Translations under genes and position numbers: made by a program
In this document: in pieces, positions 24,272-33,715 of the stretch
How the letters are laid out: each line of letters begins with the position of its first letter
How positions within the stretch are numbered: position 1 is the first letter of the stretch
Notes under the pieces: model-generated
Told to the model about the DNA's origin: nothing
What the model saw: only the letters and a program-made list of their open reading frames with translations
Database searches by the model: none
From: VRUE01 sp963764365
GTDB taxonomy: Bacteria; Actinomycetota; Thermoleophilia; Solirubrobacterales; 70-9
Reading direction: 5' to 3'
Length of the DNA stretch: 63,267 bases
NCBI GenBank assembly: GCA_963764365.1
Contig: CAVXSI010000008.1
Coordinates: 1-63,267, forward strand

Positions 24272-24993
24272 CAGCTCATCGCCCGCTCGAGTGGACTCGC
24301 CTCCAGCGCCCGCTCGCGGCCCGTCTCGCGGGCGCGCCGCTCGGCGTCCCGCTGGGCCGCCGAGAGCTGCGCGACCAGCGTGTCGCGGGTCTGCTCCAGC
24401 TCCTCGACCCCGGCGACGTGGGCGGTTGCCCGCCGCGGCGCCGTCGGCAGCTCGCCGGCGACGGCCGGCGGGTAGGTCGCCAGCTCGGCCTCGAGGCGCC
24501 CGATTTGGCGGCGCAGCTCGTGGCGGACCTCGATCGCCTCACTCGCCTCGGCGACGTCGGGTAGCCGGACCTGCCGCTGCGCCGGGGCACCTTCGACGAC
24601 CTCCGGCATGCTCGCGCAGGCGGTCGCGACGATCGCCAGGTCGCGCGGGCTGAGCCCCGCCGCGCGCGCCCGCGCCAGCGCCTCGGTGGCGATCTCCTCC
24701 AGCCGCGGCTCCGCCGCGATCCCCTCGGCGACAAAGGTTCCCTGGCCCTGCCTGCTGACGACCAGGCCCTCCGCCTCGAGCCCGGCGTAGACCGCGCGCA
24801 CGGTATTGACGTTGACGCCGGCCCAACGGGAGAGCCGGCGGAAGCTCGGCAGCCGCTCGCCGGCGCCGAGCCGGCCGCTGGCGATCAGCGCCCGCAGGCG
24901 CCAGGTCAGCTGCAGGCCGACCGGCAGCTCATCGGCCGGATCGGTGGCGAAGGGATTTGCCGCGGCTTCCGGATCGTGCGTGCGCTGTGCCAT
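24253..24993 (-). CDS. GntR-family transcriptional regulator
   Basis: 246 aa from ATG 24993. The winged helix lies at about 25-95: LTWRLRALIASGRLGAGERL, SRWAGVNVNTVRAVYAGLE and GLVVSRQGQGTFVAEG, the GntR signature. The C-terminus is a coiled-coil-like helical stretch (EELEQTRDTLVAQLSAAQRD), not a FadR or UbiC ligand domain, and resembles the short YtrA-like group. It is translationally coupled to the YrbE permeases and likely controls them. Confidence 0.85.
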   Translation of the reverse strand: MAQRTHDPEAAANPFATDPADELPVGLQLTWRLRALIASGRLGAGERLPSFRRLSRWAGVNVNTVRAVYAGLEAEGLVVSRQGQGTFVAEGIAAEPRLEEIATEALARARAAGLSPRDLAIVATACASMPEVVEGAPAQRQVRLPDVAEASEAIEVRHELRRQIGRLEAELATYPPAVAGELPTAPRRATAHVAGVEELEQTRDTLVAQLSAAQRDAERRARETGRERALEASPLERAMSWWRRKS

Positions 24994-25002
24994 TGAATCG
25001 GC

Positions 25003-25031
25003 ACAGTACCCGCCAGTACCGCGTCAGTCAA
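25003..25031 (-). promoter_or_regulatory. Sigma-70-type promoter of the gntR-yrbE operon
   Basis: On the minus strand TTGACT (25026-25031), a 17-nt spacer and TACTGT (25003-25008), 9 nt from the GntR start. Repeats GGTACTGGCGGGTACTG inside the spacer and -10 could be the GntR operator. The promoter lies within the 3' end of the preceding gene. Confidence 0.65.
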
Positions 25032-25471
25032 CTGGCACAGCCGGTGGACGCGGAGGAGGAGCCGCGGGCGCCGCCGTGTCTCGCCGCCAGCCACAGCCGG
25101 TGCGGCGCGATCGTGCTGCAGGTCCCGGCCGTCCAGCGACCGCGGCGGCGAATCAAAAACAGGCCGTAGCGACGGTCGAGCCGCCGCGGCAGCGCGCACG
25201 CCGCCGCCCGCCGGGCGCTGCGAACCGAGATCGTCTCTCCATGGCCGACCTCCGCCCGACCGCGGAAGACGCGCTCCACCCGGTAGCGGTAGTCGGCCCG
25301 CTGCGGTCCGCGCGGGACCACCTTCACCAGGGTGCCGACGATCGCCGCGTCGGCCCGTTCAAGCGCTTCCACGGGAACCGGCGGAGCGCATGAACAGGCC
25401 TGGGCGCTCCCGGCAAAAGCCAGGGCACCCAGGCCGACGATCACCGCAATCGCCAAGCGCCTAACTCCCAT
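25028..25471 (-). CDS. Secreted NTR/TIMP-like small protein
   Basis: 147 aa from ATG 25471. The signal peptide MGVRRLAIAVIVGLGALAF is cleaved after AQA, leaving the mature N-terminus CSCAPP, the CxC start typical of netrin/TIMP-like domains. VEALERADAAIVGTLVKVVP, YRYRVERVFRG and a later CALP and CSTIAPH supply the beta barrel and partner Cys. Its target is unknown. Confidence 0.7.
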   Translation of the reverse strand: MGVRRLAIAVIVGLGALAFAGSAQACSCAPPVPVEALERADAAIVGTLVKVVPRGPQRADYRYRVERVFRGRAEVGHGETISVRSARRAAACALPRRLDRRYGLFLIRRRGRWTAGTCSTIAPHRLWLAARHGGARGSSSASTGCAS

Positions 25472-25667
25472 CTGTCAACTGTAGAGATAAACACAAAAAT
25501 TCACAAATGCACGCGGTGAAATTCCATGGCGTGGATCGACGCGTGCGACCGGCGCGCGCCGGGCCAGGCTAGGCAAGGGCGCCGGGTGACAGCGTTACCT
25601 GGCCGACCGAGGACGCCGCGTCGCGCCGGTCCGCCGCCAGACGTGCGCGTGACACAAAGACGGGATC

Positions 25668-26702
25668 TCACGGCGTGAGGACGACCTTGAGAGCTTCGCG
25701 GTTGTCGTAGAGCGCGTACGCCTCGGCCGCCTGGTCGAGCTTCATGTGGTCGCTGACCAGCGGCGCCGGGTCGAGCCGGCCCGCCTCGATCAGGCCGAGC
25801 ACGCGGTCGACGTGGGCGATCACGTTGGCAAGGCCCAGCCGCAGCGTCAGCCCCTTCAGCCAGGCCAGTCCCATCGGCACCTCGGCCTGGCCGGCATAGG
25901 CGCCGATCCCGGAGACGGTGCCGGCGTCGCGGGCGAGGCTGATCGCCATCGCCAGCGGCCCCGGGTCGCCGACCGCGTCGACGACGACGTCGACCCCGCG
26001 GCCTTCGGTCGCCCGCCGCACCGCCCGCTTCGGCTCGTCCTCGGTCAGGTGCAGCGGCACCGCCCCGAAGCGCTCGGCCATCGCCAGCCGCGCCTCGACC
26101 GAATCGACGGCGAAGACCCTGGTCGCGCCGGCCGCGACCGCCGCCTGCACCGCGCAGAGCCCGACCGGCCCCAGCCCGAGCACGGCGACCGTGTCGCCGG
26201 AGCGGGCCCCGGCGTGGGCGACCGCGTGGTAGCCGGTCCCCATCACGTCGCCGGCGAACAGCGCCACCTCGTCCGCCATCCCCTCCGGCACCCGCCGCAG
26301 GGTCAGGTTGGCGCGCGGGACCAGCAGCTGCTCGGCCTGGGCGCCCTGCAGATTCCCCAGCTTCGAGCCGTGACCGAACGTCTGACCGCGCTCGCAGCGA
26401 TGGTAGTCGCCGCGCAGGCAGGACGCGCAGGTCGCGCAGGCGGTGTGGAAGCAGCCGAGCACCCGGTCGCCGACGGCAACCCGCTCGACCCCGGCGCCGG
26501 CGTCGACCACCGTGCCGACGAACTCGTGGCCGATCGTGAAGCCGGGCTCGACCGGCACCCGCCCGTGGTAGATGTGCAGGTCGGAGCCGCAGATCCCACT
26601 CGCCTCGACCCGCACGACCGCGTCGTCGGCGGCCGCGACTGCGGGATCGGGCTTCTCCTCGATCCGTACCTCGCCCGGCGCCTGGAAAGTGACTGCCCAC
26701 AT
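25668..26702 (-). CDS. Zinc-dependent alcohol dehydrogenase family protein
   Basis: 344 aa from ATG 26702. Medium-chain dehydrogenase: catalytic-zinc motifs GICGSDLHIYHG and GHEFVGTVV, structural-zinc Cys in ACATCASCLRGDYHRC, and Rossmann loop VLGLGPVGLCAVQAA. It oxidises or reduces alcohols/aldehydes with NAD(P). Which alcohol cannot be said; the closest pattern is the threonine/sorbitol-dehydrogenase-like group. It appears monocistronic. Confidence 0.9.
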   Translation of the reverse strand: MWAVTFQAPGEVRIEEKPDPAVAAADDAVVRVEASGICGSDLHIYHGRVPVEPGFTIGHEFVGTVVDAGAGVERVAVGDRVLGCFHTACATCASCLRGDYHRCERGQTFGHGSKLGNLQGAQAEQLLVPRANLTLRRVPEGMADEVALFAGDVMGTGYHAVAHAGARSGDTVAVLGLGPVGLCAVQAAVAAGATRVFAVDSVEARLAMAERFGAVPLHLTEDEPKRAVRRATEGRGVDVVVDAVGDPGPLAMAISLARDAGTVSGIGAYAGQAEVPMGLAWLKGLTLRLGLANVIAHVDRVLGLIEAGRLDPAPLVSDHMKLDQAAEAYALYDNREALKVVLTP

Positions 26703-26723
26703 GTCACGAGAAACCTAACCGCT

Positions 26724-26903
26724 CGTCGGGTAGACGGTCGGCTTCGAATTTATGCGTCGGCGGGGGCGCGACTGGCCAAGCTGGGCGGTGCGCACGGCCG
26801 CTGCGCATAGCAGCGCTACGCGCGAGGACGTGGGTGCCGATCCAGCGCCGCGCCAGGCGCGTCATCCGCGGCGTGGAAATTCGGAGTCGGCCGTCTACCC
26901 GAC
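26724..26903. terminator. Imperfect long inverted repeat after the HD-GYP gene
   Basis: The left part 26724-26751 (CGTCGGGTAGACGG core) pairs with 26877-26903 with a few mismatches, enclosing about 125 bp. The right arm overlaps the HD-GYP stop codon (26895-26897). The enclosed sequence holds no gene but has further GC-rich stems. This explains most of the 192-bp gap. Confidence 0.5.
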
Positions 26904-28301
26904 GGAGACGCCGGGCACCTGGAAGCGGCCGATGTCGACCCCGGGGCTCGCCGTCTCGGCGATCCGCGCTTCCAGCGCCAGCTCTTTCTCGAAGTCGGCC
27001 TCCTCGCCGTGGCGGAAGGAGACGTCCTTGCCCTCGAGCAGCTCGACGAAGACCTCGACGTAGCGCGGGTCGAGCTGTTTGCCGGCGACCCGCCGCAGCT
27101 CCTGGATCGCCTCGTAGCTGGAGACCGGCGCGCGGTAGGAGTCGCGCGCGGTCATCACGTCGTAGGTGTCGGCGACGGAGATGATCCGCGCCAGCTCGGG
27201 GATCGCGTCCCCCTCGAGGCCCCGCGGATAGCCTTTGCCGTCGACCCGCTCGTGGTGGGCGAGGATGATCTCGGCCACCGGGCCGTAGCCGTCGAGCGAG
27301 GAGACGACGCGCGCGCCCTGCTGCGGATGGCGGCGGATCAGCATCCAGTCTTCGTCGGTCAGCGGCACGTTCGCCTTCAGGATCCGGTCGGGGAGGATGA
27401 ACTTGCCGATGTCGTGCAGCAGCGCGGCGATGTGGACCAGCTCCTCCTCGCGGCGCGAGTAGCCGGCCCGCTGCGCGATCGCCCGCGAGTAGCGGGCTAC
27501 GGCGGCGCTGTGACGGGCGGTCATCTGGTCGCGCAGGTCGAGCGTGCGCAGCATCGCGCTCAACATCCCGACCTGGAAGCTGGCGAGCTGTTTGCTGCGC
27601 GCCTCGAGCTCCTCGGCCCGCTGCTGGGAGAGCAGCAGAGCGCCGAGCAGATACTGGAAGGTGATCAGGACGATGCCGAACAGAGCGACCCCGGCGATGC
27701 CGATCTGGTGGTAGATGAAGGTGACGCCGACCGCCATCAGCGCCGCCGCAAGCTCCGACGGCAGCACCGGCACGAGCACGTAGCGGACCTTGGGGAAGAA
27801 GGCGCTGCGCTCCAAATAGCATTTGTAGAGGCCGATGATCGTGAAGTTGATCGCCAGGGCGAGCAGGAAGGTCGCGAAGACGAGCGTGTAGTAGGAGGGA
27901 TCGGAGGGGGTGATCCCGAAGCCGACGATCGTCTCGCGGAAGGCGACCCCGCCGATCAGCGGGAAGGCCGCGTAGGTGAGGACGTTGTTGAGCAGGTAGT
28001 GCGGCGCATCGCGCCAGCGCGCCCAGCCGACCAGGATCGTCAACACCCCGATCAGCGCGGCGGGCAGCCCGCCGAGCAGGACCATCGCCAGGACCAGCGC
28101 CAGGAAGCTGCCGGAGGTCTTCAGCCGCGAGGCGGTTTCGATCGCCGTCAGGTCGCTGAAGACCGAGAAGCCGAGCAGGATGCCGAACAGCGGCAGGTTC
28201 CAGTCGGCGGTGCCGGCTCGGATCAGGCCCCCGGCGACGACGACGCCGAGCAGTGCCACCTGTAGGAAGATGATCAGCCGTGTCGGTCTCTTTGCTGGCA
28301 T
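26895..28301 (-). CDS. Membrane HD-GYP domain protein (c-di-GMP phosphodiesterase-like)
   Basis: 468 aa from ATG 28301. About seven transmembrane helices (1-245) precede a short linker and an HD-GYP domain: MTARHSAAVARY, ALLHDIGKF (HD), LIRRHPQQGA, HHERVDGKGYPRGL (HHExxDGxGYP signature) and ISVADTYDVMTA. All metal-ligand positions are present. It probably senses a membrane signal and hydrolyses cyclic di-GMP; the substrate is inferred from family. Confidence 0.9.
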   Translation of the reverse strand: MPAKRPTRLIIFLQVALLGVVVAGGLIRAGTADWNLPLFGILLGFSVFSDLTAIETASRLKTSGSFLALVLAMVLLGGLPAALIGVLTILVGWARWRDAPHYLLNNVLTYAAFPLIGGVAFRETIVGFGITPSDPSYYTLVFATFLLALAINFTIIGLYKCYLERSAFFPKVRYVLVPVLPSELAAALMAVGVTFIYHQIGIAGVALFGIVLITFQYLLGALLLSQQRAEELEARSKQLASFQVGMLSAMLRTLDLRDQMTARHSAAVARYSRAIAQRAGYSRREEELVHIAALLHDIGKFILPDRILKANVPLTDEDWMLIRRHPQQGARVVSSLDGYGPVAEIILAHHERVDGKGYPRGLEGDAIPELARIISVADTYDVMTARDSYRAPVSSYEAIQELRRVAGKQLDPRYVEVFVELLEGKDVSFRHGEEADFEKELALEARIAETASPGVDIGRFQVPGVSVG

Positions 28302-28779
28302 GGTGTCGCGCTACCGCGCCCGCGCCTGCGGCCCGCGCCTGCGTCGGGTGGCCGGGGGGACTTCCTTGCGGAAAGCCGGTTCCCTGCGCCCGCAGACGAC
28401 CGGGGCACGTTGCGCATCTCGCGTTGCAGAAATCACCGTAGACGGTCGCGGCATCCGCAACAAGGCGTCTAATCCAATTGACCAGGAGCTTGCAAATTGC
28501 GGAAAAGCAGACGGAATCGGCCCCAAGAAAGCGAAAGACGCCCTCAAGGGGCGCCTATCGCGCAAAACAGAACCGCAAATGAAGTTCCGTTTCCAGAAGT
28601 TCTAGTGACGCCAGCCCATTGCTCTTCCTTTCCGTTGAAGCCCAGGAACTTATGCACTGCTGTTTCGAACTTGGCAATGTTGTACCACAGCTTGGCGGAA
28701 AGTTGTGCATCTGCAGGAAATCTTGTGCAGAACTACCTAGAACTCCCAGCTATGAACTACGCATAAGTCGCACTCCCCG
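28302..28779. other. AT-richer 478-bp intergenic stretch between divergent genes
   Basis: It separates divergent HD-GYP and MFS genes. From about 28430 the composition drops to near 50% GC, strikingly below its neighbours. It contains GCGCCCCTTGAGGGCGTC (28537-28554, minus strand) followed on the minus strand by a pyrimidine-rich CTTTCGCTTTCTT, a terminator-like hairpin. Short protein-like stretches occur on both strands without start codons. No gene is supported; a small RNA or a relic of transferred DNA is possible. Confidence 0.4.
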
Positions 28780-30084
28780 ATGCCCGCCAGCCCAGCCCTG
28801 ATCGATCCGCTCCGCAAACCGGCCTTCCGGCGCCTGGCGATCTCCTACGCGGTCAACGAGCTCGGCGACTGGATGGGGATGGTCGCCCTCTCGGTGCTGG
28901 TCTTCGACCGCACCGGCAGCGCCCTGGCGACCGCCGGGCTGTTCGTCGGCACCCGCTTCGTCCCCGCCGTTCTGGCGCCGGTCCTGGTCGCCCGGGCCGA
29001 GCAGCCGCCGCCTCGCTTCGTGCTGCCGGCGCTCTACGCGGGCGAGGCCGCCGCCTTCGGCGCGCTCGCCCTGCTCGCCTCGCACTTCTCGCTCGCCGCG
29101 GTGATCGCGATCGGCGCAATCGACGGCTCGCTGGCCCTCACCGGCCGCAGCCTGACCCGCGCGGTCACGGTGGCGATGCTGGCCTCGGCGGACGAGCTGC
29201 GCTCCGGCAACGCGGTCCTCAATGTCGCCTTCACCGGCGGCGCCGCCGTCGGGCCGGCTCTCGCCGGGCTGGTCGTCGCCGGCTTCGGGGTCGAGTCGGC
29301 GCTGCTGCTCGACGCGGCCTCCTTCTACGCGATCGCCTGGATCCTGTTGACCGCCGGGCGCCTGCCACGGGCCGAGCCGGACCCCGGGCGGATGCGCGAG
29401 CGCCTGCGCGCCGGGCTCGCCTACATCCGCCGCACAGCGCGGCTGCGCCGGCTGCTGGTCGCCGAGGGGCTCGCCTTCGTCTTCTTCGCCGCTGTCCTGC
29501 CGGTCGAGGTGATCTACGCGAAGGAAACGCTCGGCACCGGCGACGCCGGCTACGGGCTGCTGCTCGCCGGCTGGGGAGTCGGGATGGTGCTCGGCAGCCT
29601 CGTCTTCGCGACGATCAGGCGGGCGCCGCTGCCCCACCAGCTCTTCTTCAGCACGCTGACCGTCGGCGCCGGCTACCTCGGCATGGCGGTCGCCCCCACC
29701 CTCGCCGTCGCCTGCCTCGCGGCGGCGATCGGCGGCACCGGCAACGGCGTCCAGTGGGTGGCGGCGGTGAGCGCCGTCCAGGAGCTGACCGCGGCGAACA
29801 TGCAGGCGCGGGTGATGAGCGTGCTCGAATCGATCGGCGCCGCGATGCCAGGCGTCGGCTTCCTGCTGGGCGGCGCGATCGCCGGCCAGTTCTCGCCACG
29901 GGCCGCCTTCTTCGTCGCTGCGGGGGGAATCTTCGCGATCGTCGCGGTTTTCGCTCTGCTGCTAGGAAGGAGATGGGACTCCGACGGCGCAAGAGTAGGT
30001 CCCGGGGAGCTTGGCGCCGCCGACGAGGTTATGGTGGAGTTAATTCCCGCGGAGGTTCTGTCCAGTCTAGATCGGAGGCCCTGA
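28780..30084 (+). CDS. MFS transporter (MFS_3-type exporter)
   Basis: 434 aa from ATG 28780. About 12 hydrophobic helices. The N-terminal RRLAISYAVNELGDWMGMVA and the TGGAAVGPALAGLVVAGFG stretch fit the enterobactin-exporter-like MFS_3 group; the middle loop carries RMRERLRAGLAYIRRTARLR. Substrate is unknown. Its stop is 1 nt before the next start, so it may be transcribed with the peptide ABC operon. Confidence 0.85.
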   Translation: MPASPALIDPLRKPAFRRLAISYAVNELGDWMGMVALSVLVFDRTGSALATAGLFVGTRFVPAVLAPVLVARAEQPPPRFVLPALYAGEAAAFGALALLASHFSLAAVIAIGAIDGSLALTGRSLTRAVTVAMLASADELRSGNAVLNVAFTGGAAVGPALAGLVVAGFGVESALLLDAASFYAIAWILLTAGRLPRAEPDPGRMRERLRAGLAYIRRTARLRRLLVAEGLAFVFFAAVLPVEVIYAKETLGTGDAGYGLLLAGWGVGMVLGSLVFATIRRAPLPHQLFFSTLTVGAGYLGMAVAPTLAVACLAAAIGGTGNGVQWVAAVSAVQELTAANMQARVMSVLESIGAAMPGVGFLLGGAIAGQFSPRAAFFVAAGGIFAIVAVFALLLGRRWDSDGARVGPGELGAADEVMVELIPAEVLSSLDRRP

Positions 30085-30085
30085 C

Positions 30086-31714
30086 GTGAAGAAGTTCGGC
30101 GCAATGGCGGCGATGATCGGCCTCGCGATGCTCGCGCTCGGCCTGTCCTCCTGCGGCAGCAGCTCAAGCGGGAAGGAAGGCGGCACCCTGAAGGCCACCT
30201 ACGCCTCCTTCCCCGACTACATCGACCCGGCCCTCTCCTACACCCAGGAAGGCTGGACCGCGATGTACGACACCTACATCCCGCTGCTGACCTACGCCCA
30301 TGCCGACGGCGAGGCCGGCGGCAAGGTGGTCCCGGGCCTGGCCACGGGCCTGCCGCAGATCACCGACGGCGGCAAGACCTACACGCTGCAGCTGCAGAAG
30401 GGGCTCAAATACTCCGACGGGACCCCGGTCCAGGCCTCGGACGTCAAGTTCGCGATCGAACGGATGATCAAGCTCAACTCCCCCGGCTCGCCCTTCTACA
30501 CCAGCATCGTCGGCGCCGAAGCGCTCCAGGAAAAGAAGTCGGACAGCATTTCCGGGATCGCGGCAGACGACAAGACCGGCAAGATCGTCTTCGAGCTGAC
30601 GGCGCCGCGCGGCACCTTCAGCAACGAGCTGGCGCTGTTGTTCACGGCGCCGCTGCCCCCCGACACGCCGATCAAGAACGTCTCGGCCGACCCGCCACCC
30701 GCCACCGGCCCCTACGAGATCGTCAAGTCCGAACCCGGTCGCGGCTGGTCCTACGCCCGCAACCCGCAGTGGGCGAAGAACAACGCCAAGCTGATGCCGG
30801 AGATCCCCAACGGCCACGTCGACAAGATCGACGTCACGGTCGTCCGCAACGCCGCGACCCAGGTCAGCGAAGTCGAACGCGGCAGCTCCGACTGGATGCA
30901 GACCACGATCCCCGCCGACAAGTACGCCTCGGTCAAGAGCAAGTACGAAGGCACCCAGTTCCGGGTCGAGGGCCAGCTCAGCAACTACTTCTTCTGGCTG
31001 AACACGAAAAAGGCGCCGTTCAACGACCTCCGGGTCCGCCAGGCGGTCAACTACGCCGTCAGCGGCGCCGCGCTGGAACGGATCTACGCAGGGTCGCTGT
31101 CGGCGAACCAGCAGATCCTGCCGCCGGGAATGCCGGGCTACAAGAAGCTGAGCCTCTATCCCTACGATCTGGCGAAGGCGAAGAAGATGGTTGCCGAAGC
31201 CAACCCGAGTGACCGCGGAGTCACCGTCTGGACCGACGACGAAAGCCCGAACAACGAAGCCGGCGAATACTTCCAGGGACAGCTGAAGGCGATCGGCCTC
31301 GACGCGAAGCTGAAGATCGTCAACGCCGACAACTACTTCACGGTGATCGGCAACCAGTCGACGCCCGACCTCGACGCCGGCTGGAGCGACTGGTTCGCCG
31401 ACTACCCGAACCCGTTCGACTTCTTCCACCCGCTGCTCTCCGGCGAAAGCATTCAGCAGACCAACAACGCCAACTTCGCCCTCTTCGACGACCCGAAGCT
31501 GAGCAAGAAGGTCGAAGAACTCGGCGAAGAAGAACTCGGGCCCGAGCAGGAAGCCGCGTACGCGCAGGTCGACCGCGAATACATGGAACAGGCGCCGTGG
31601 GCGCCGTACGGCGAGAGAACGGTCTCGACCTTCGTCGCCGGCTCGATCGACCTCGGCAAGGTCGTCTTCAACCCGACCTTCGGACAGGATCTGGCCAGCT
31701 TCCAGTTCAAGTAG
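30086..31714 (+). CDS. Peptide/dipeptide ABC transporter substrate-binding lipoprotein
   Basis: 542 aa from GTG 30086 with GGAGG 7 nt upstream. It has a lipoprotein signal: hydrophobic MIGLAMLALGL then SSC (lipobox LSSC). The mature part is an SBP_bac_5 protein: GLATGLPQITDGGKTYTLQL, LKYSDGTPVQASDVKFAIER and FNDLRVRQAVNYAVSGAALE are family hallmarks. It is anchored outside the membrane and delivers peptides or similar solutes to the permeases encoded next. Confidence 0.92.
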   Translation: MKKFGAMAAMIGLAMLALGLSSCGSSSSGKEGGTLKATYASFPDYIDPALSYTQEGWTAMYDTYIPLLTYAHADGEAGGKVVPGLATGLPQITDGGKTYTLQLQKGLKYSDGTPVQASDVKFAIERMIKLNSPGSPFYTSIVGAEALQEKKSDSISGIAADDKTGKIVFELTAPRGTFSNELALLFTAPLPPDTPIKNVSADPPPATGPYEIVKSEPGRGWSYARNPQWAKNNAKLMPEIPNGHVDKIDVTVVRNAATQVSEVERGSSDWMQTTIPADKYASVKSKYEGTQFRVEGQLSNYFFWLNTKKAPFNDLRVRQAVNYAVSGAALERIYAGSLSANQQILPPGMPGYKKLSLYPYDLAKAKKMVAEANPSDRGVTVWTDDESPNNEAGEYFQGQLKAIGLDAKLKIVNADNYFTVIGNQSTPDLDAGWSDWFADYPNPFDFFHPLLSGESIQQTNNANFALFDDPKLSKKVEELGEEELGPEQEAAYAQVDREYMEQAPWAPYGERTVSTFVAGSIDLGKVVFNPTFGQDLASFQFK

Positions 31715-31739
31715 CCGCCGGCGCGACCACAATGGGTCG

Positions 31740-32756
31740 GTGGCGGCCGAGTCCTCACCCTGGCGACTGGCGCTGCGGCGCCTGCGCCGCAACCGCGTCG
31801 CGCTCGCCTTCCTGGCACTGTTCGCGCTGATCACCGCCTTCGTGCTGGCGGCGCCGCTGTGGGCGGGCGACATCGCCCACACCGGCCCGAACGAGACGCA
31901 CACGCTGGAGAAGGTCGAAGTCGGCGGCGAAAAGCGCGAAGTCGTCAATCCGGAAGGCCAGCCGATCGGGCCGCAGTGGTTCGGCGCCGGCGGCAGATAC
32001 TTCCTCGGCGCCGACGGCCGCCTCGGCCGCGATGAGATGGTGCGGCTGATGTACGGTGGCCGCACCTCGCTGTTGATCGGCCTCGTCTCGGCTCTGATCA
32101 CGACCCTGCTCGCCGTCATCCTCGCCCTGCTCGCCGGCTACTACCGCGGCTGGGCCGACACCGTGATCTCGCGCGGCCTGGACATCGTCTGGGCCTTTCC
32201 GGTGCTGCTGCTCGGCATCGCCCTGGGCACGGCCCTCGCCGTCGGCGGCCTCAAGATCGGCCCGATCGAACTCTCCGGCAGCTCGATCTGGATCCCGATC
32301 CTGATCATCGGCATCGTCTACACGCCCTACATGGCACGGCCGCTGCGGGGCGAGATCCTCGCCCTGCGCGAGCAGGAGTTCGTCGAGGCCGCGGTCGCCC
32401 AGGGGGCGGGACCGCTGCGGGTGATGTTCGGCGAGCTGCTGCCCAACCTCAGCTCGACGATCATCGTCTTCTTCACCCTCAATATCGCCAACAACATGCT
32501 GCTCGAGTCGGCGCTCTCCTTCCTCGGCGCCGGGGTGCAGCCGCCGAGCTCCTCCTGGGGGACGATGATCGGGACCGGCTTCGAATTGATCACCAGCGAC
32601 CCGCTGCTCAGCATCCTGCCCGGGCTGATGATCCTGCTGACGGTGCTCTCGCTGAACGTGTTCGGCGACGGCCTGCGCGACGCGCTCGACCCGAAGTCGC
32701 GGGTCCGCCTCGAGGCGCACGCGGGAGCCTTCGAGCCGGAGCAGGAACCGGCCTGA
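31740..32756 (+). CDS. ABC permease, OppC/DppC type
   Basis: 338 aa from GTG 31740. It has an OppC-type N-terminal helix (RRNRVALAFLALFALITAFV), an extracytoplasmic insertion with GPQWFGAGGRYFLGADGRLG, and the inner-membrane component with EAAVAQGAGPLRVMFGELLP (EAA loop contacting the ATPases). The stop overlaps the next ATG by 1 nt (TGATG). Confidence 0.92.
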   Translation: MAAESSPWRLALRRLRRNRVALAFLALFALITAFVLAAPLWAGDIAHTGPNETHTLEKVEVGGEKREVVNPEGQPIGPQWFGAGGRYFLGADGRLGRDEMVRLMYGGRTSLLIGLVSALITTLLAVILALLAGYYRGWADTVISRGLDIVWAFPVLLLGIALGTALAVGGLKIGPIELSGSSIWIPILIIGIVYTPYMARPLRGEILALREQEFVEAAVAQGAGPLRVMFGELLPNLSSTIIVFFTLNIANNMLLESALSFLGAGVQPPSSSWGTMIGTGFELITSDPLLSILPGLMILLTVLSLNVFGDGLRDALDPKSRVRLEAHAGAFEPEQEPA

Positions 32757-33715
32757 TGGGGCGCTTCGTCGTCCGCCGCCTGGTCGGAATGGCCTTCGTC
32801 CTCTTCGCGATCTCGTTGATCGTCTTCCTGATCTTCAACGTGATCCCCAACTCCGATCCGGCGCAGCGGCTGGCAGGGAGGGAGGCGACCCCGGCGCTGG
32901 TGCAGAGCGTCCGGGAAGAATGGGGCTTCGACGACCCGCTGCCGCAGCAGTACCTGACGACGATGAGGAAGGTCTTCAGCGGGGAGCTGATCTCCTACAG
33001 CACCCGACTCAACGTCGACGAAGAAATCGTCAAAGGGATCCCGGCGACGCTCTCGCTCTGCGTCGGCGCCGCGGTGATCTGGATGTTCTTCGGCATTCTC
33101 TTCGGCTATCTCTCAGCCGTCCGGGCCGGCGGCCCGGTCGACCGCGTGCTGACGGTCGTCGCGGTGGTCGGGATCTCGATGCCGGTCTTCACCCTCGCCT
33201 CGATCTTCCTCGTCTACCTGACCTACAAGACATCGATCTTCCCCTCCGGCGGCTACGTGCCGCTGACCGAAGACCCGGTCCAGTGGGCCTACCATCTGGT
33301 CCTCCCCTGGACGACGCTGGCGATCCTCCTGATCGGCTTCTACAGCCGCGTGCTGCGCTCCAACATGCTCGACGCGATGGACAGCGACCACGTCCGCGCT
33401 GCTCGGGCGAAGGGTCTGAGCGAGCGCCAGGTGATGACGCGCCACGTGCTGCGCAACTCGCTGATCCCGATCGTCACCCTGTTCGGGCTCGACTTCGGCG
33501 CCGTGGTCGGCGGCGGCGCGATCCTCACCGAAGCGATCTTCGGCCTCCACGGCGTCGGCGGCTACGCCTACGAAGCGACGGTCAATCTCGACCTGCCACC
33601 GATCATGGCGGTGACCCTGTTTGGGGCCTTCTTCGTCGTCTTCTTCAACGCCCTCGTCGACATCGCCTACGCGCGGCTCGACCCGCGGGTGCGGCTAGGG
33701 GGCGCGGCGCGGTGA
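32756..33715 (+). CDS. ABC permease, OppB/DppB type
   Basis: 319 aa from ATG 32756. It has an OppB-type N-terminus (RRLVGMAFVLFAISLIVFLI), DDPLPQQYLTTMRKV, and the EAA-type loop RAARAKGLSERQVMTRHVLR. It pairs with the OppC-type permease. The following ATPase begins with GTG overlapping this stop (GTGA), so the operon is translationally coupled throughout. Confidence 0.92.
   Translation: MGRFVVRRLVGMAFVLFAISLIVFLIFNVIPNSDPAQRLAGREATPALVQSVREEWGFDDPLPQQYLTTMRKVFSGELISYSTRLNVDEEIVKGIPATLSLCVGAAVIWMFFGILFGYLSAVRAGGPVDRVLTVVAVVGISMPVFTLASIFLVYLTYKTSIFPSGGYVPLTEDPVQWAYHLVLPWTTLAILLIGFYSRVLRSNMLDAMDSDHVRAARAKGLSERQVMTRHVLRNSLIPIVTLFGLDFGAVVGGGAILTEAIFGLHGVGGYAYEATVNLDLPPIMAVTLFGAFFVVFFNALVDIAYARLDPRVRLGGAAR

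Noticed and set aside
28497..28605. Protein-like stretches on both strands in the low-GC region
   Set aside because: No start codon with ribosome site, short length, and both strands look equally protein-like, so coding is not supported.
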